A stretch of 64,000 nt of DNA from Phytohabitans sp036906915. Its GTDB lineage: Bacteria; Actinomycetota; Actinomycetes; Mycobacteriales; Micromonosporaceae. This document shows, one piece after another, positions 56,694 through 64,000 of this stretch; position 1 is the first letter of the stretch; every line of letters starts with the position of its first letter. The position numbers and the translations under genes were made by a program. The stretch covers positions 1 to 64,000 of the forward strand of contig NZ_JBAKHX010000018.1 of NCBI RefSeq assembly GCF_036906915.1. The letters are read 5' to 3'. The notes beneath the pieces were generated by a model. That model was not told the DNA's origin. It made no database searches and saw only the letters and a list, made by a program, of their open reading frames with translations.

Positions 56694-57772
56694 CCTCCCG
56701 GCCGCGCCGTGCCCACGACTCGGCCGGCGCGATCTATGACCACCACGTCGACCGCTACGGGGGCCTCGCGGAGGACGGACGCGGCGGTTTCGCGGGCGCC
56801 GGCGGCGACCGCGTCGCCGAGCGGGACGCCGGCCGCCTCGCAGTGCTGGAGGGCTTCGAGCGCGGTGTTCGACGCGACCACCCGCTCGGCCAGCTCGTCG
56901 TCGCCCCCGGCGGCGCGCGCGAGCGCGGCCAGGCTGCGCAGGTCCACTTGGGACCGTCCGGAGTGGAGATCGAGGTGGCCGTCGGCGAGCTTGGCGAGCT
57001 TGCCGATCCCGCCGGCTATGGTGAGCCGAGGCACCGGGTGGCGGCGCAGATATTTGAGCACGGCGCCGGCGAAGTCGCCCATGTCGAGCAGCGCGTCCTC
57101 GGGCAGGCCGTACAGTTCGGCGGCGACCCGCTCGGACGTGCTGCCGGTGCAGCCGGCGACATGCTGGTGGCCGGCGGCGCGGGCGACGTCGATGCCGCGG
57201 CGGATGCTGTCGATCCAGGCGGCGCACGAGTAAGGCACCACGATCCCCGTGGTGCCGAGGATGGACAGGCCGCCGAGGATGCCGAGACGCGGGTTCCAGG
57301 TGCGCGCGGCCAGCTCCTCGCCGCCGTCGACGGAGATCTCGACGACCACGTCTGCGGTGCCGCCGTGCTGTGCGGCCACCTCGGCGACCACGTCCCGCAT
57401 CATCTGGCGCGGCACCGGGTTGATGGCCGGCTCGCCGGCCGGAAGCGGCAGGCCCGCCTTGGTGATCGTGCCCACCCCCGGGCCGGCACGAAAGACCACT
57501 CCCTCCCCCGACCGGGCCGGGCGGACAGTGGCGCGGACCAGAGCGCCGTGGGTGACGTCAGGGTCATCACCGGCATCCTTGACGACACCCGCTGTAGCCG
57601 AGTCGTCACTCAAGTGCTCCACGGCGAGCGCGAACGCCGGCCGCTGACCCTTGGGCAGCGCAATCTCCACCGGGTCTGGGAAGGCGCCGGTGAGCAGCGC
57701 GGTGTACGCGGCCTTGGTCGCCGCGGTCGCGCACGCTCCGGTGGTCCAGCCGTACCGCAAAGTCACGGTCAC
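56690..57772 (-). CDS. cbiD: Precorrin-5B C1-methyltransferase-type protein CbiD
   Basis: 360 aa. LRYGWTTGACATAATKAAYTALLTG at the N terminus, VVEISVDGGEELAARTWNPRLGILGGLSILGTTGIVVPYS and AGHQHVAGCTGSTSERVAAELYGL are CbiD signatures. In the anaerobic route CbiD carries out the C1 methylation that CobF performs in the aerobic one; here it occurs beside CobG and CobN. GTG at 57772 chosen, a second GTG is 6 bp later. Confidence 0.92.
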   Translation of the reverse strand: MTVTLRYGWTTGACATAATKAAYTALLTGAFPDPVEIALPKGQRPAFALAVEHLSDDSATAGVVKDAGDDPDVTHGALVRATVRPARSGEGVVFRAGPGVGTITKAGLPLPAGEPAINPVPRQMMRDVVAEVAAQHGGTADVVVEISVDGGEELAARTWNPRLGILGGLSILGTTGIVVPYSCAAWIDSIRRGIDVARAAGHQHVAGCTGSTSERVAAELYGLPEDALLDMGDFAGAVLKYLRRHPVPRLTIAGGIGKLAKLADGHLDLHSGRSQVDLRSLAALARAAGGDDELAERVVASNTALEALQHCEAAGVPLGDAVAAGARETAASVLREAPVAVDVVVIDRAGRVVGTARPGG

Positions 57773-57824
57773 AGGATGCCCCACACCCTTTCGCCACTCG
57801 CCCGCAACCTGCACACTTGTGCCA

Positions 57825-59300
57825 GTGAAGAGACGGTTCGCGATGGTCTTGGTACTGAGCGTGGCGGCGTGCGGTTCGGAGCCGGCGCAGCCGAAGTTCG
57901 TGCAGGGCACGTCCGGGTCGACAGCGCCCGCGACGGCACCGGCCACGGGAGCCGCCGCCTTCGAGGGCTGGTCCGACCCCGCCGGAGTCGGCAAGCCGTA
58001 CGGCGAGAAGGTGACCGGGCTGCTCACGTTCCGTGGCAACCCGACCCGCACCTACTACGGCACCGGTCCGGTGTCGCGCACAACGCCGGAGAAACGGTGG
58101 CAGTTCCCCCGCAGCGGCGGCCTGTGCGCGAAGTCGACGGACGGCAAGGGCGAACGGGTCTGGTGCGGCTCGGGCTGGACCGGTCAGCCGGCCGTCTTCG
58201 AGCGCGACAACCGCACGTGGGTGGTTTTCGGCGCGTACGACAAGGCGATCCACTTCCTGGACGCGGCGACCGGTGAGCGCATCCTTCCCGACTTCCCCAC
58301 CGGCGACATCATCAAGGGCTCGGTGACGGTGGATCCGGACGGCTTCCCGCTGGTGTATTCCGGGTCGCGCGACAACAACTACCGGGTCATCGCGATCGAC
58401 CGGGGCAAGCCGACGGAGCTGTGGAAGCTGCCGGCGACGGCGGTGTCGCCGACGATGTGGAACAACGACTGGGACAGCACCGGGCTCATCATCGACGACT
58501 ACCTGTTCGAGGGCGGGGAAAACAGCCAGTTCCACATCGTGAAGCTGAACCGGAAGTACGGCAAGGACGGCAAGGTGACCGTCTCGCCGAAGATTGTCTT
58601 CAACGCGCCGGGCTGGGATTCGCAGCTGCTCAAGGACGTCGGCGACCAGAACGTCTCCATCGAGACCTCGGTGGCGATCCACGGAAACACCGTGTACTTC
58701 AGCAACTCGGGTGGGCTGGTGCAGGGCTGGGACATCAGCGGCCTGAAGGACGGGAAGAAGCCGAAGCGGGTGTTTCGCTTCTGGACCGGTGACGACACCG
58801 ACGCCACGATCGTGGTGGACGAGAAGGGTTCGCTCTACGTCGGTTCGGAGTACGAGCGGGGCACCGCGCGCTCGAAGAAGGTCGGCCAGATGATGAAGCT
58901 GGACCCGACGAAGAAGGATCCGCTGGTGTGGAAGGTGGACGATCAGAAGGGCAACCCGGCGGGCATCTGGGGTACGCCGGCGCTGCACAAGGACATCGTC
59001 ATCTTCGACACGAACGGCGGTGAGGTGCTCGGCATCGGCCGCGACGACGGCGCTGTGCGGTGGCGATTCGAGCTGCCGGGGCCGACCTGGCAGTCCCCGG
59101 TGGTCGTCGACGACGTGCTCCTGATCGGCGACTGCAAGGGCGACATGCACGCGTACGACGTCAGCGACACCACCGCCGCGCCGAAGAAGCTGTGGACGGT
59201 GAACATCGGCGGCTGCGTCGAGTCCACGCCGGCGGTGTGGAAGGGCAACCTCTACTTCGGCACCCGCGCGGGCGCGTTCCACTCCATCGGCGTCAAGTGA
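57825..59300 (+). CDS. PQQ-like beta-propeller lipoprotein
   Basis: 491 aa. GTG start, lipoprotein signal VKRRFAMVLVLSVAAC, lipobox VAAC. The mature domain has repeated blades (PAVFERDNRTWVVFGAYDKAIHFLDAATGERIL; LVYSGSRDNNYRVIAIDRGKPTELWKL; STPAVWKGNLYFGTRAGAFHSIG) as in PQQ-dependent dehydrogenase or BamB-like repeats, without recognisable PQQ-calcium residues. Location outside the membrane. Its presence inside the cobalamin cluster is unusual; link to B12 unknown. Confidence 0.85.
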   Translation: MKRRFAMVLVLSVAACGSEPAQPKFVQGTSGSTAPATAPATGAAAFEGWSDPAGVGKPYGEKVTGLLTFRGNPTRTYYGTGPVSRTTPEKRWQFPRSGGLCAKSTDGKGERVWCGSGWTGQPAVFERDNRTWVVFGAYDKAIHFLDAATGERILPDFPTGDIIKGSVTVDPDGFPLVYSGSRDNNYRVIAIDRGKPTELWKLPATAVSPTMWNNDWDSTGLIIDDYLFEGGENSQFHIVKLNRKYGKDGKVTVSPKIVFNAPGWDSQLLKDVGDQNVSIETSVAIHGNTVYFSNSGGLVQGWDISGLKDGKKPKRVFRFWTGDDTDATIVVDEKGSLYVGSEYERGTARSKKVGQMMKLDPTKKDPLVWKVDDQKGNPAGIWGTPALHKDIVIFDTNGGEVLGIGRDDGAVRWRFELPGPTWQSPVVVDDVLLIGDCKGDMHAYDVSDTTAAPKKLWTVNIGGCVESTPAVWKGNLYFGTRAGAFHSIGVK

Positions 59301-60085
59301 GTGAGCGAGCTGGCGCCTTCAGCGCCGTGCGAGCGAGCGAACCATCAGGCACGCTGCGGTTGCTGATCCTGGGCGGCACAGGCGAGGCGCGGGAGCTGGC
59401 AGCGGCCGTGCCCGCCGGTCATGTCGTCACGTCGCTGGCGGGCCGGGTCAGCGCGCCCCGGTTGCCCGTGGGCGAGGTGCGAATCGGAGGCTTCGGCGGC
59501 CCGGAGGGCCTCGCCGCGTGGCTGGTCTGCGAACGTATCGACGCGGTGGTCGACGCGACGCACCCGTTCGCCCACCGGATCAGCGCGTCGGCACGGCAGG
59601 CGACCGCCGACCTCGAACTGCCGCTGCTGGCGCTGCACCGCCCCGGGTGGACCCCCGGGCCGGGCGACGACTGGCGCCGGGTGCCAAGCGTCGATGCGGC
59701 CGCCGCCGCGCTGCCGGAGCTCGGCGACCGGGTACTGCTCACGACCGGCCGGCAGAGCCTCGCGGCGTTCGCCGGCAACAGCGGGTGGTTCCTGATCCGC
59801 ACCGTCGATCCGCCGTCACCGCCGCTTCCGTCACGGCACGAGATCGTGCTGGATCGCGGGCCCTACACCGTGGACGGCGAGACGGCGCTGATGCGGGAGC
59901 ACCGAATCAACGTGCTGGTCACCAAGGACAGCGGCGGCCCGCTGACCGCCGCGAAGCTCGCGGCCGCCCGCGAGCTAGGCCTGCCCGTGCTGATGGTCGA
60001 CCGCCCCGCCCCGCCCGACGGGGTCCCCACGGTGGCGACCGTCGGCGAGGCGGTGGATTGGCTCAGGGATAACGCCGGGGTGTGA
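59297..60085 (+). CDS. cobK: Precorrin-6A (cobalt-precorrin-6A) reductase
   Basis: About 262 aa. LRLLILGGTGEARELAAAVP, VTSLAGR, RIGGFGGPEGLAAWL, DAVVDATHPFAHRISASARQA, VLLTTGRQSLAAF and INVLVTKDSGGPLTAAKLAAARELGLPVLMVDRP are CobK/CbiJ motifs. NADPH-dependent reduction in ring biosynthesis. The start is uncertain: GTG at 59297 overlaps the previous stop but the first 21 residues are a non-conserved linker (SERAGAFSAVRASEPSGT); a start nearer LRLLILGG is possible. Confidence 0.92.
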   Translation: MSERAGAFSAVRASEPSGTLRLLILGGTGEARELAAAVPAGHVVTSLAGRVSAPRLPVGEVRIGGFGGPEGLAAWLVCERIDAVVDATHPFAHRISASARQATADLELPLLALHRPGWTPGPGDDWRRVPSVDAAAAALPELGDRVLLTTGRQSLAAFAGNSGWFLIRTVDPPSPPLPSRHEIVLDRGPYTVDGETALMREHRINVLVTKDSGGPLTAAKLAAARELGLPVLMVDRPAPPDGVPTVATVGEAVDWLRDNAGV

Positions 60086-61553
60086 AAACGGCGCCGCCGG
60101 GCGCGAGCCGGGTCGTCGACGAGCCGACGATCAGCAGGCACCGCATGTCGATGCTGGACGGGTCGAGGTCGGCCAGGCGCACCACACGCACGCTCTCCGC
60201 CGCTCCCCCGACGTCTCGGCCGACCACCACGGGCGTGTCGGGCGACCGGTGCTCCAGCAGCAGATCGCGCGCCTTCTCCACCTGCCACGTACGCGTACGG
60301 GACGCCGGGTTGTAGATGGCGATGACGAGGTCGGCGTGGGCGGCGGCGGTGAGCCTGTCCACAATGGTGTCCCACGGCTTGAGCCGGTCGGACAGCGACA
60401 GTACGCAGTAGTCGTGGCCCAGCGGCGCGCCCGCGCGGGAAGCCACCGCCTGCGCTGCTGTGAGCCCCGGCACCACCCGGACGGGCACGGCCTCGAAGTG
60501 CGGCTCGGCGGCTACCTCCAGCACGGCACTGGCCATGGCGAAGACACCCGGGTCGCCGGACGACACGACGGCCACCCGCGACCCGCCTCGCGCCAGGTCG
60601 AGCGCGAACGCCGCCCGCTCCGCCTCCACCCGGTTGTCGGACGGGTGCCGCTTCTGGCGGGGATTCGGGGGGACGCGGTCGAGGTACGGGCCGTAGCCGA
60701 CCAGATCGTCCGCCTCGGCGAGGGCGGCCTGGGCCTCAGGTGTCAGCCACTCCCGCCCGGCTGGCCCGAGACCGACGACGACCACCTCACCGCGATCGCG
60801 CGATCGGGCGGGAGCCGGGACAGCGACCGGCGCCGCCGCCACCCGGCTGGGCAGCACGGCGACCGAGAAGTACGGCACCGACGAAGGATCCACTTCGGAC
60901 AGCGGTGCGACCCGTTCCCGGTCGGTGCTGGCACGCTCGACGTACCACGCCTCGTCGAGCCGTCCAGACTTGTCGAGCGCGTCCCGTACGGCCGGAAACG
61001 TGCGCCCCAGCTTGAGGATCGCGGCCGAGTCGGTGCCGGCGAGCCGCTCCGCGAGCACCTCCGGCGGGAGCGTGCCGGGCAGCACGGTCAGCACCTCGTC
61101 GCGCTCGACGAGTGGCCGACCCAGTGCCGCCGACGCGGCGCTCATCGACGTGACGCCGGGCACCACCTCGGTCTCGTACCGGTGCGCGAGCCGCTTGTGC
61201 ATGTGCTGGTACGAACCGTAGAAGAACGGGTCGCCCTCGCACAGCACCACCACGTCCCGGCCGGCGTCGAGGTGGGCGGCCAGCCGCTCGGCGCAGTCGG
61301 CGTAGAACTCCTCGATCGCGCCGCGGTATCCACCGGGGTGGTCGGTCGTCTCGGTGGTGACCGGGTACACCAGCGCCTCTTCGATCTGGCCAGCCCGCAG
61401 GTAGGGCGCGGCCACCGAACGGGCGATGCTGCGGCCGTGGCGCGCGCAGTGGTAGGCAACCACGTCGGCGTCCGCGACGAGCCGCGCGGCCTTGACCGTC
61501 ACCAGTTCCGGGTCGCCGGGCCCGAGCCCCACTCCCCACAGTCGACCGGCCAC
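60063..61553 (-). CDS. cobIJ: Fused precorrin-2 C20- and precorrin-3B C17-methyltransferase
   Basis: 496 aa. The N-terminal CobI half: LWGVGLGPGDPELVTVKAARLVADADVVAYH, VVLCEGDPFFYGSYQHMHKRL, VVPGVTSMSAASAALGRPL. The C-terminal CobJ half: VVVVGLGPAGREWLTPEAQAALAEADDLVGYGPYLDR, VAVVSSGDPGVFAMASAVLEV, YCVLSLSDRLKPWDTI, VIAIYNPASRTRTWQ. The fusion is known in actinobacteria. GTG start touches the cobH stop. Convergent with cobK, 23-bp 3' overlap. Confidence 0.95.
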   Translation of the reverse strand: MAGRLWGVGLGPGDPELVTVKAARLVADADVVAYHCARHGRSIARSVAAPYLRAGQIEEALVYPVTTETTDHPGGYRGAIEEFYADCAERLAAHLDAGRDVVVLCEGDPFFYGSYQHMHKRLAHRYETEVVPGVTSMSAASAALGRPLVERDEVLTVLPGTLPPEVLAERLAGTDSAAILKLGRTFPAVRDALDKSGRLDEAWYVERASTDRERVAPLSEVDPSSVPYFSVAVLPSRVAAAPVAVPAPARSRDRGEVVVVGLGPAGREWLTPEAQAALAEADDLVGYGPYLDRVPPNPRQKRHPSDNRVEAERAAFALDLARGGSRVAVVSSGDPGVFAMASAVLEVAAEPHFEAVPVRVVPGLTAAQAVASRAGAPLGHDYCVLSLSDRLKPWDTIVDRLTAAAHADLVIAIYNPASRTRTWQVEKARDLLLEHRSPDTPVVVGRDVGGAAESVRVVRLADLDPSSIDMRCLLIVGSSTTRLAPGGAVFTPRRYP

Positions 61554-62173
61554 TACTCCTCCTCGCTCGCGATGGCGTTGATCGCCGCCGCCGTCATCGC
61601 GCTGCCGCCCCGCCGCCCGTGCACCACCAGGTGCGAAAGGTCGCTGGTCGCCAGCGCCACTTTGGACTCCGCCGCCCCGATGAACCCGACTGGTATGCCC
61701 AGCACCGCCGCCGGGCGACCGGCTCCTTCGGCCATCAACTCCAGCAGCCGAAACAGTGCGGTCGGCGCGTTTCCCACCGCCACGACCGACCCGGCGAGGC
61801 GGTCGCGCCACAACTCCAGTGCCGCCGCGCTGCGCGTGGTGCCGAGCCGCACGGCGAGGTCGGGCACGCGCGGGTCGCTCAGCGTGCACACCACCTCGTT
61901 GTCCGCCGGCAGGCGCCGCCGGGTCACCCCGGCGGCGACCATCGCGGCGTCGCACAGGATGGGCGCTCCGGCCCGCAGCGCGGCCCGGCCGGCCGCGACC
62001 ACGCCGGGTGACCAGGCCAGATCCTTGACCAGGTCGACCATCCCGCACGCGTGGATCATCCGGACCGCGACCCGTGCCACATCCTCCGGTAGCGCCGAAA
62101 GGTCGGCTTCGGCCCGGATGGTGGCGAACGAACGACGGTAAATCTCCGCGCCATCCTTGACGTAGCCGGTCAT
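61553..62173 (-). CDS. cobH: Precorrin-8X methylmutase
   Basis: 206 aa. Moves the C11 methyl to C12 to give hydrogenobyrinate. The catalytic His lies in RVAVRMIHACGMVDLVKDL (residue about 42); PILCDAAMVAAGVTRRRLPADNEVVC and GNAPTALFRLLEL are family motifs. ATG is directly preceded by the leader repeat carrying GGGAGG. Located between cobG and cobIJ in one transcript. Confidence 0.95.
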   Translation of the reverse strand: MTGYVKDGAEIYRRSFATIRAEADLSALPEDVARVAVRMIHACGMVDLVKDLAWSPGVVAAGRAALRAGAPILCDAAMVAAGVTRRRLPADNEVVCTLSDPRVPDLAVRLGTTRSAAALELWRDRLAGSVVAVGNAPTALFRLLELMAEGAGRPAAVLGIPVGFIGAAESKVALATSDLSHLVVHGRRGGSAMTAAAINAIASEEE

Positions 62174-62223
62174 GCGCCGCCTCCCGCAGCCGGCCCGGAG
62201 TCGAGGGAGCGGGGGCGGGCGCC
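62174..62223 (-). repeat. Start-abutting leader repeat, copy 3 (cobH)
   Basis: On the minus strand GGCTGCGGGAGGCGGCGC directly before ATG, the same 16-18 bp as before tetR (9687-9733), and a related GCTCCCTC block further upstream. It supplies the Shine-Dalgarno sequence. Confidence 0.65.
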
Positions 62224-62234
62224 AGTTGTCAGGG

Positions 62235-63338
62235 TCATCGGCTTTCGTATCCGTCCTCTGTGGCCAGTATCAGCTCGTGCGCTCCGGTGGGGCGGCCGCA
62301 GGCGCGTTCGCAGCCGGCCCAGTGCACTGGCAGCGAGGGCGCCGGCCGCCCACCGTGGAAGGCCAGCGCGTCGGCACGCACGTCGGCCAGCGACCGGGCG
62401 CACCCGGGTCGCCCGGCGCAGGCGGTCACACCGGCCCACGGCGAGCCGCGCTCGACCGCGAGCCCCACCGCCGCCAGATTTTCCAAGAGCCCGGCGTCCG
62501 GCAGGTCGGCGACGACGACTCCTCGCCACGGCGTGACGCACACCGACGACTGTCCGGACAGGACAGCGATGTGATCCGGTGTGAGCCGACCCAGCGGCAC
62601 GGCCGCGCCGATCGCGACGTGGCCGTCGACCTGGCGCACGGCACCGATCGGCGGGCGGCCGGCGACGCTCACCGACGCACCCACCGATCCGCCGAGGCGC
62701 CGCGCCACCCGTGCCGGGCCGTCGTCCAGTTCGGACAGTCGCCACTCGTCGCTCCGTTCGGCGAGAAACGCGTGCGCGGCGGCCAGCAGCACCGGCACGG
62801 CCTCAGCTGGCGACACGCGCAGGCCGCTGTCGCGGCCGGCGAGCAGCACGGCGGCGCCGTGAATCGCGACGTCGGCGCCGAGTCCAGCGACGTCACCGCG
62901 CCCGTCGTCGAGCGCGAACAAGAACCGCCCGGGAAGCTCGGCCAGCGCCGGATCCGCGCACAGGGCCCGGTCCAGCGCCGTCGTCAGCGGACGCGCGTCT
63001 AGTACCCCGTGCCCGTCACGGCCGGTGAGCGGTGATGCCACGATGTTGCGTACCCGCTCATGGGTGTGCGACGGCAACAGGCCGACCTCCGACAGCCGCG
63101 CGGCGAGCGCCGTCTCGGCGCCCGGCGCCAGGCCGCGGACCTGGAGGTTACCTCGGGAGGTGACTTCCAGGCCGCCACAGGCGGCGACGGCGGCGAGCTG
63201 CGCGCCGGTCAGCCACCCGCCGGGTATCCGCACGCGCGCGAGGCCGCCGTCGGCGGCGGCGTGCACCTGGAGCACGCCGGGGCACGCGTCGGCGCGATCG
63301 CGGCTTGGTGTGAGAGGGCTGACCACGGGCCGGAGCAT
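62235..63338 (-). CDS. cobG: Precorrin-3B synthase CobG
   Basis: 367 aa, sulfite/nitrite-reductase-like iron-sulfur enzyme of the oxygen-dependent cobalamin route. Duplicated ferredoxin-like domains (ACPGVLQVHAAADGGLARVRIPGG; SRGNLQVRGL) and the 4Fe-4S (siroheme-type) cysteines TACAGRPGCARS (C-x5-C) and HWAGCERACGRP (C-x3-C). ATG at 63338 chosen, GTG 12 bp later possible. Divergent from cobN; its promoter must lie within or beside the riboswitch region. Confidence 0.92.
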   Translation of the reverse strand: MLRPVVSPLTPSRDRADACPGVLQVHAAADGGLARVRIPGGWLTGAQLAAVAACGGLEVTSRGNLQVRGLAPGAETALAARLSEVGLLPSHTHERVRNIVASPLTGRDGHGVLDARPLTTALDRALCADPALAELPGRFLFALDDGRGDVAGLGADVAIHGAAVLLAGRDSGLRVSPAEAVPVLLAAAHAFLAERSDEWRLSELDDGPARVARRLGGSVGASVSVAGRPPIGAVRQVDGHVAIGAAVPLGRLTPDHIAVLSGQSSVCVTPWRGVVVADLPDAGLLENLAAVGLAVERGSPWAGVTACAGRPGCARSLADVRADALAFHGGRPAPSLPVHWAGCERACGRPTGAHELILATEDGYESR

Positions 63339-63348
63339 ACGACCCGCT

Positions 63349-63470
63349 AAGCTGGCGGGCGCAACCCGCGGCGACAAGCGGAGGAAGCCGGTGCGAGTCC
63401 GGTGCGGTCCCGCCACTGTCACCGAGAGCCACGGTTCTCGGAAGCCAGACACTCCCGTCGCCGCGTTCCT
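63349..63470 (+). promoter_or_regulatory. Cobalamin (adenosylcobalamin) riboswitch
   Basis: Plus strand. GGAAGCCGGTGCGAGTCCGG, then GGTCCCGCCACTGTCA (B12 box) and GGAAGCCAGACACT are the conserved core elements of the class. It lies 40 nt upstream of the cobN start and should turn cobN off when cobalamin is abundant. Limits are approximate. Confidence 0.95.
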
Positions 63471-63475
63471 ACTGA

Positions 63476-63500
63476 CCGAGACGAGGATCTCGGAGGGGAG
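63476..63500 (+). promoter_or_regulatory. Expression-platform hairpin next to cobN Shine-Dalgarno
   Basis: CCGAGA (63476-63481) pairs with TCTCGG (63488-63493), whose last bases are the first of the ribosome binding site GGAGGGGAG (63492-63500). Suggests translational control by the riboswitch; inferred. Confidence 0.5.
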
Positions 63501-63509
63501 CCGTGCCGC

Positions 63510-64000
63510 GTGTTCCTGCTGCTGTCGACGTCCGACACCGATCTGCTCAGCGCGCGTGCCAGCCGTGCTGACTACCGCCTCGCCAACCCGGCCCGGGTCA
63601 CGATCGACGACCTGCCCGCGCTGGTCGAGGGCGTCACCTTGGTCGTGGTGCGTATTCTCGGCGGCCGGCGGGCCTGGGAGGAAGGGCTCGACGCGCTGCT
63701 GGCCGGTCCGCGTCCGGTCGTCGTGCTGGGTGGCGAGCAGGCGCCAGACGCCGAGCTGATGCGGCTGTCGACGGTGCCGAGCGGCGTGTGCGCGGAAGCT
63801 CACGCATACCTTGCGCACGGCGGTCCGGCCAACCTCGCCGAGTTGCACCGCTTCCTGTCCGACACCGTCCTGCTGACCGGTCACGGCTTCGCACCGCCCG
63901 TGCCGACGCCGACGTGGGGCCTCATGCGCCCGCTCGCCGATGGTGATGCGCCGGTGGTGGCCGTGCTCTACTACCGCGCGCACCATGTGGCGGGCAACAC
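63510..64000 (+). CDS. cobN: Cobaltochelatase subunit CobN, 5' part (cut by window end)
   Basis: The frame is open from GTG 63510 to the window end (163 codons seen of an expected 1200 or more). Starts VFLLLSTSDTDLLSARASRADYRLANPARV, then LPALVEGVTLVVVRILGGRRAWEEGLDALLAGPRPVVVLGGE and GHGFAPPVPTPTWG, with PVVAVLYYRAHHVAGNT at the edge, all CobN signatures. ATP-dependent cobalt insertion into hydrogenobyrinate a,c-diamide. GGAGGGGAG lies 9 nt before the GTG, behind the cobalamin riboswitch. Confidence 0.93.
   Translation, partial: MFLLLSTSDTDLLSARASRADYRLANPARVTIDDLPALVEGVTLVVVRILGGRRAWEEGLDALLAGPRPVVVLGGEQAPDAELMRLSTVPSGVCAEAHAYLAHGGPANLAELHRFLSDTVLLTGHGFAPPVPTPTWGLMRPLADGDAPVVAVLYYRAHHVAGN

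Noticed and set aside
56690..58051. N-terminal extension of CbiD to 58051
   Set aside because: It overlaps the divergent lipoprotein gene antisense; CbiD homology begins at LRYGWTTGACA.
59060..59296. CobK starting at 59060
   Set aside because: That part is an alternative frame of the PQQ-like lipoprotein gene; CobK homology starts near 59355.

Overview
This is a very GC-rich chromosomal window from an actinobacterium. Gene order, strong third-codon-position GC, common GTG/TTG starts, TANNNT boxes 6-7 nt before start codons and phosphatidylinositol mannoside (PIM) genes point to Micromonosporaceae (Micromonospora, Dactylosporangium or Phytohabitans-like). The genus is inferred, not proven.

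Layout. (1) 1-9086, minus strand: conserved block ruvC-ruvA-ruvB-yajC-secD-secF-apt-relA (Holliday-junction processing, protein export, purine salvage, stringent response). (2) 9087-21038, accessory block: TetR/DHA2 efflux pair with twin operators, a class V aminotransferase, a secreted GH12 glucanase under a LacI-type palindrome, a non-coding repeat unit, dctA with a DcuS/DcuR-type two-component pair, and an MmpL pump with a divergent TetR. (3) 21042-34227, the conserved minus-strand series thrS-HIT-pgsA-patA-pimA-(membrane protein)-pdxS-pdxT-yebC, interrupted by an EF-G-like gene, an aldo/keto reductase and a secreted beta-helix protein. As I recall it, the mycobacterial thrS-to-relA gene order is the same, so blocks 1 and 3 would be one ancestral neighbourhood split by block 2. 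(4) 34294-54770, mixed genes: glycosidases (GH63-like, GH3, NagZ-like), two-component regulation, adenosine-type deaminase and methyltransferase, a second aldo/keto reductase with a perfect palindrome inside its coding region, cold-shock protein, a holin-like/DUF3618/DUF4235 envelope operon, an MscS channel with an RDGAA repeat tail, GPP34, MarR with a cysteine cluster, F420 oxidoreductase, RecQ. (5) 54763-64000, cobalamin cluster: cbiET, cobM, cbiD, cobK, cobIJ, cobH, cobG and the start of cobN behind a B12 riboswitch, with a PQQ-like lipoprotein gene in the middle.

The least expected signal is a family of intergenic palindromes (core about 57 bp, ends GATCAAGGGC...GCCCTTGATC) in seven places. 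Six of the seven form three forward/inverted pairs: 13.4/14.1 kb, 29.1/30.3 kb and 44.7/45.1 kb. The second highlight is a separate 46-bp palindrome placed in frame inside an aldo/keto reductase. A third repeat type abuts the start of tetR and cobH and lies near that of pgsA. No tRNA, rRNA, CRISPR array, transposase or phage was recognised.
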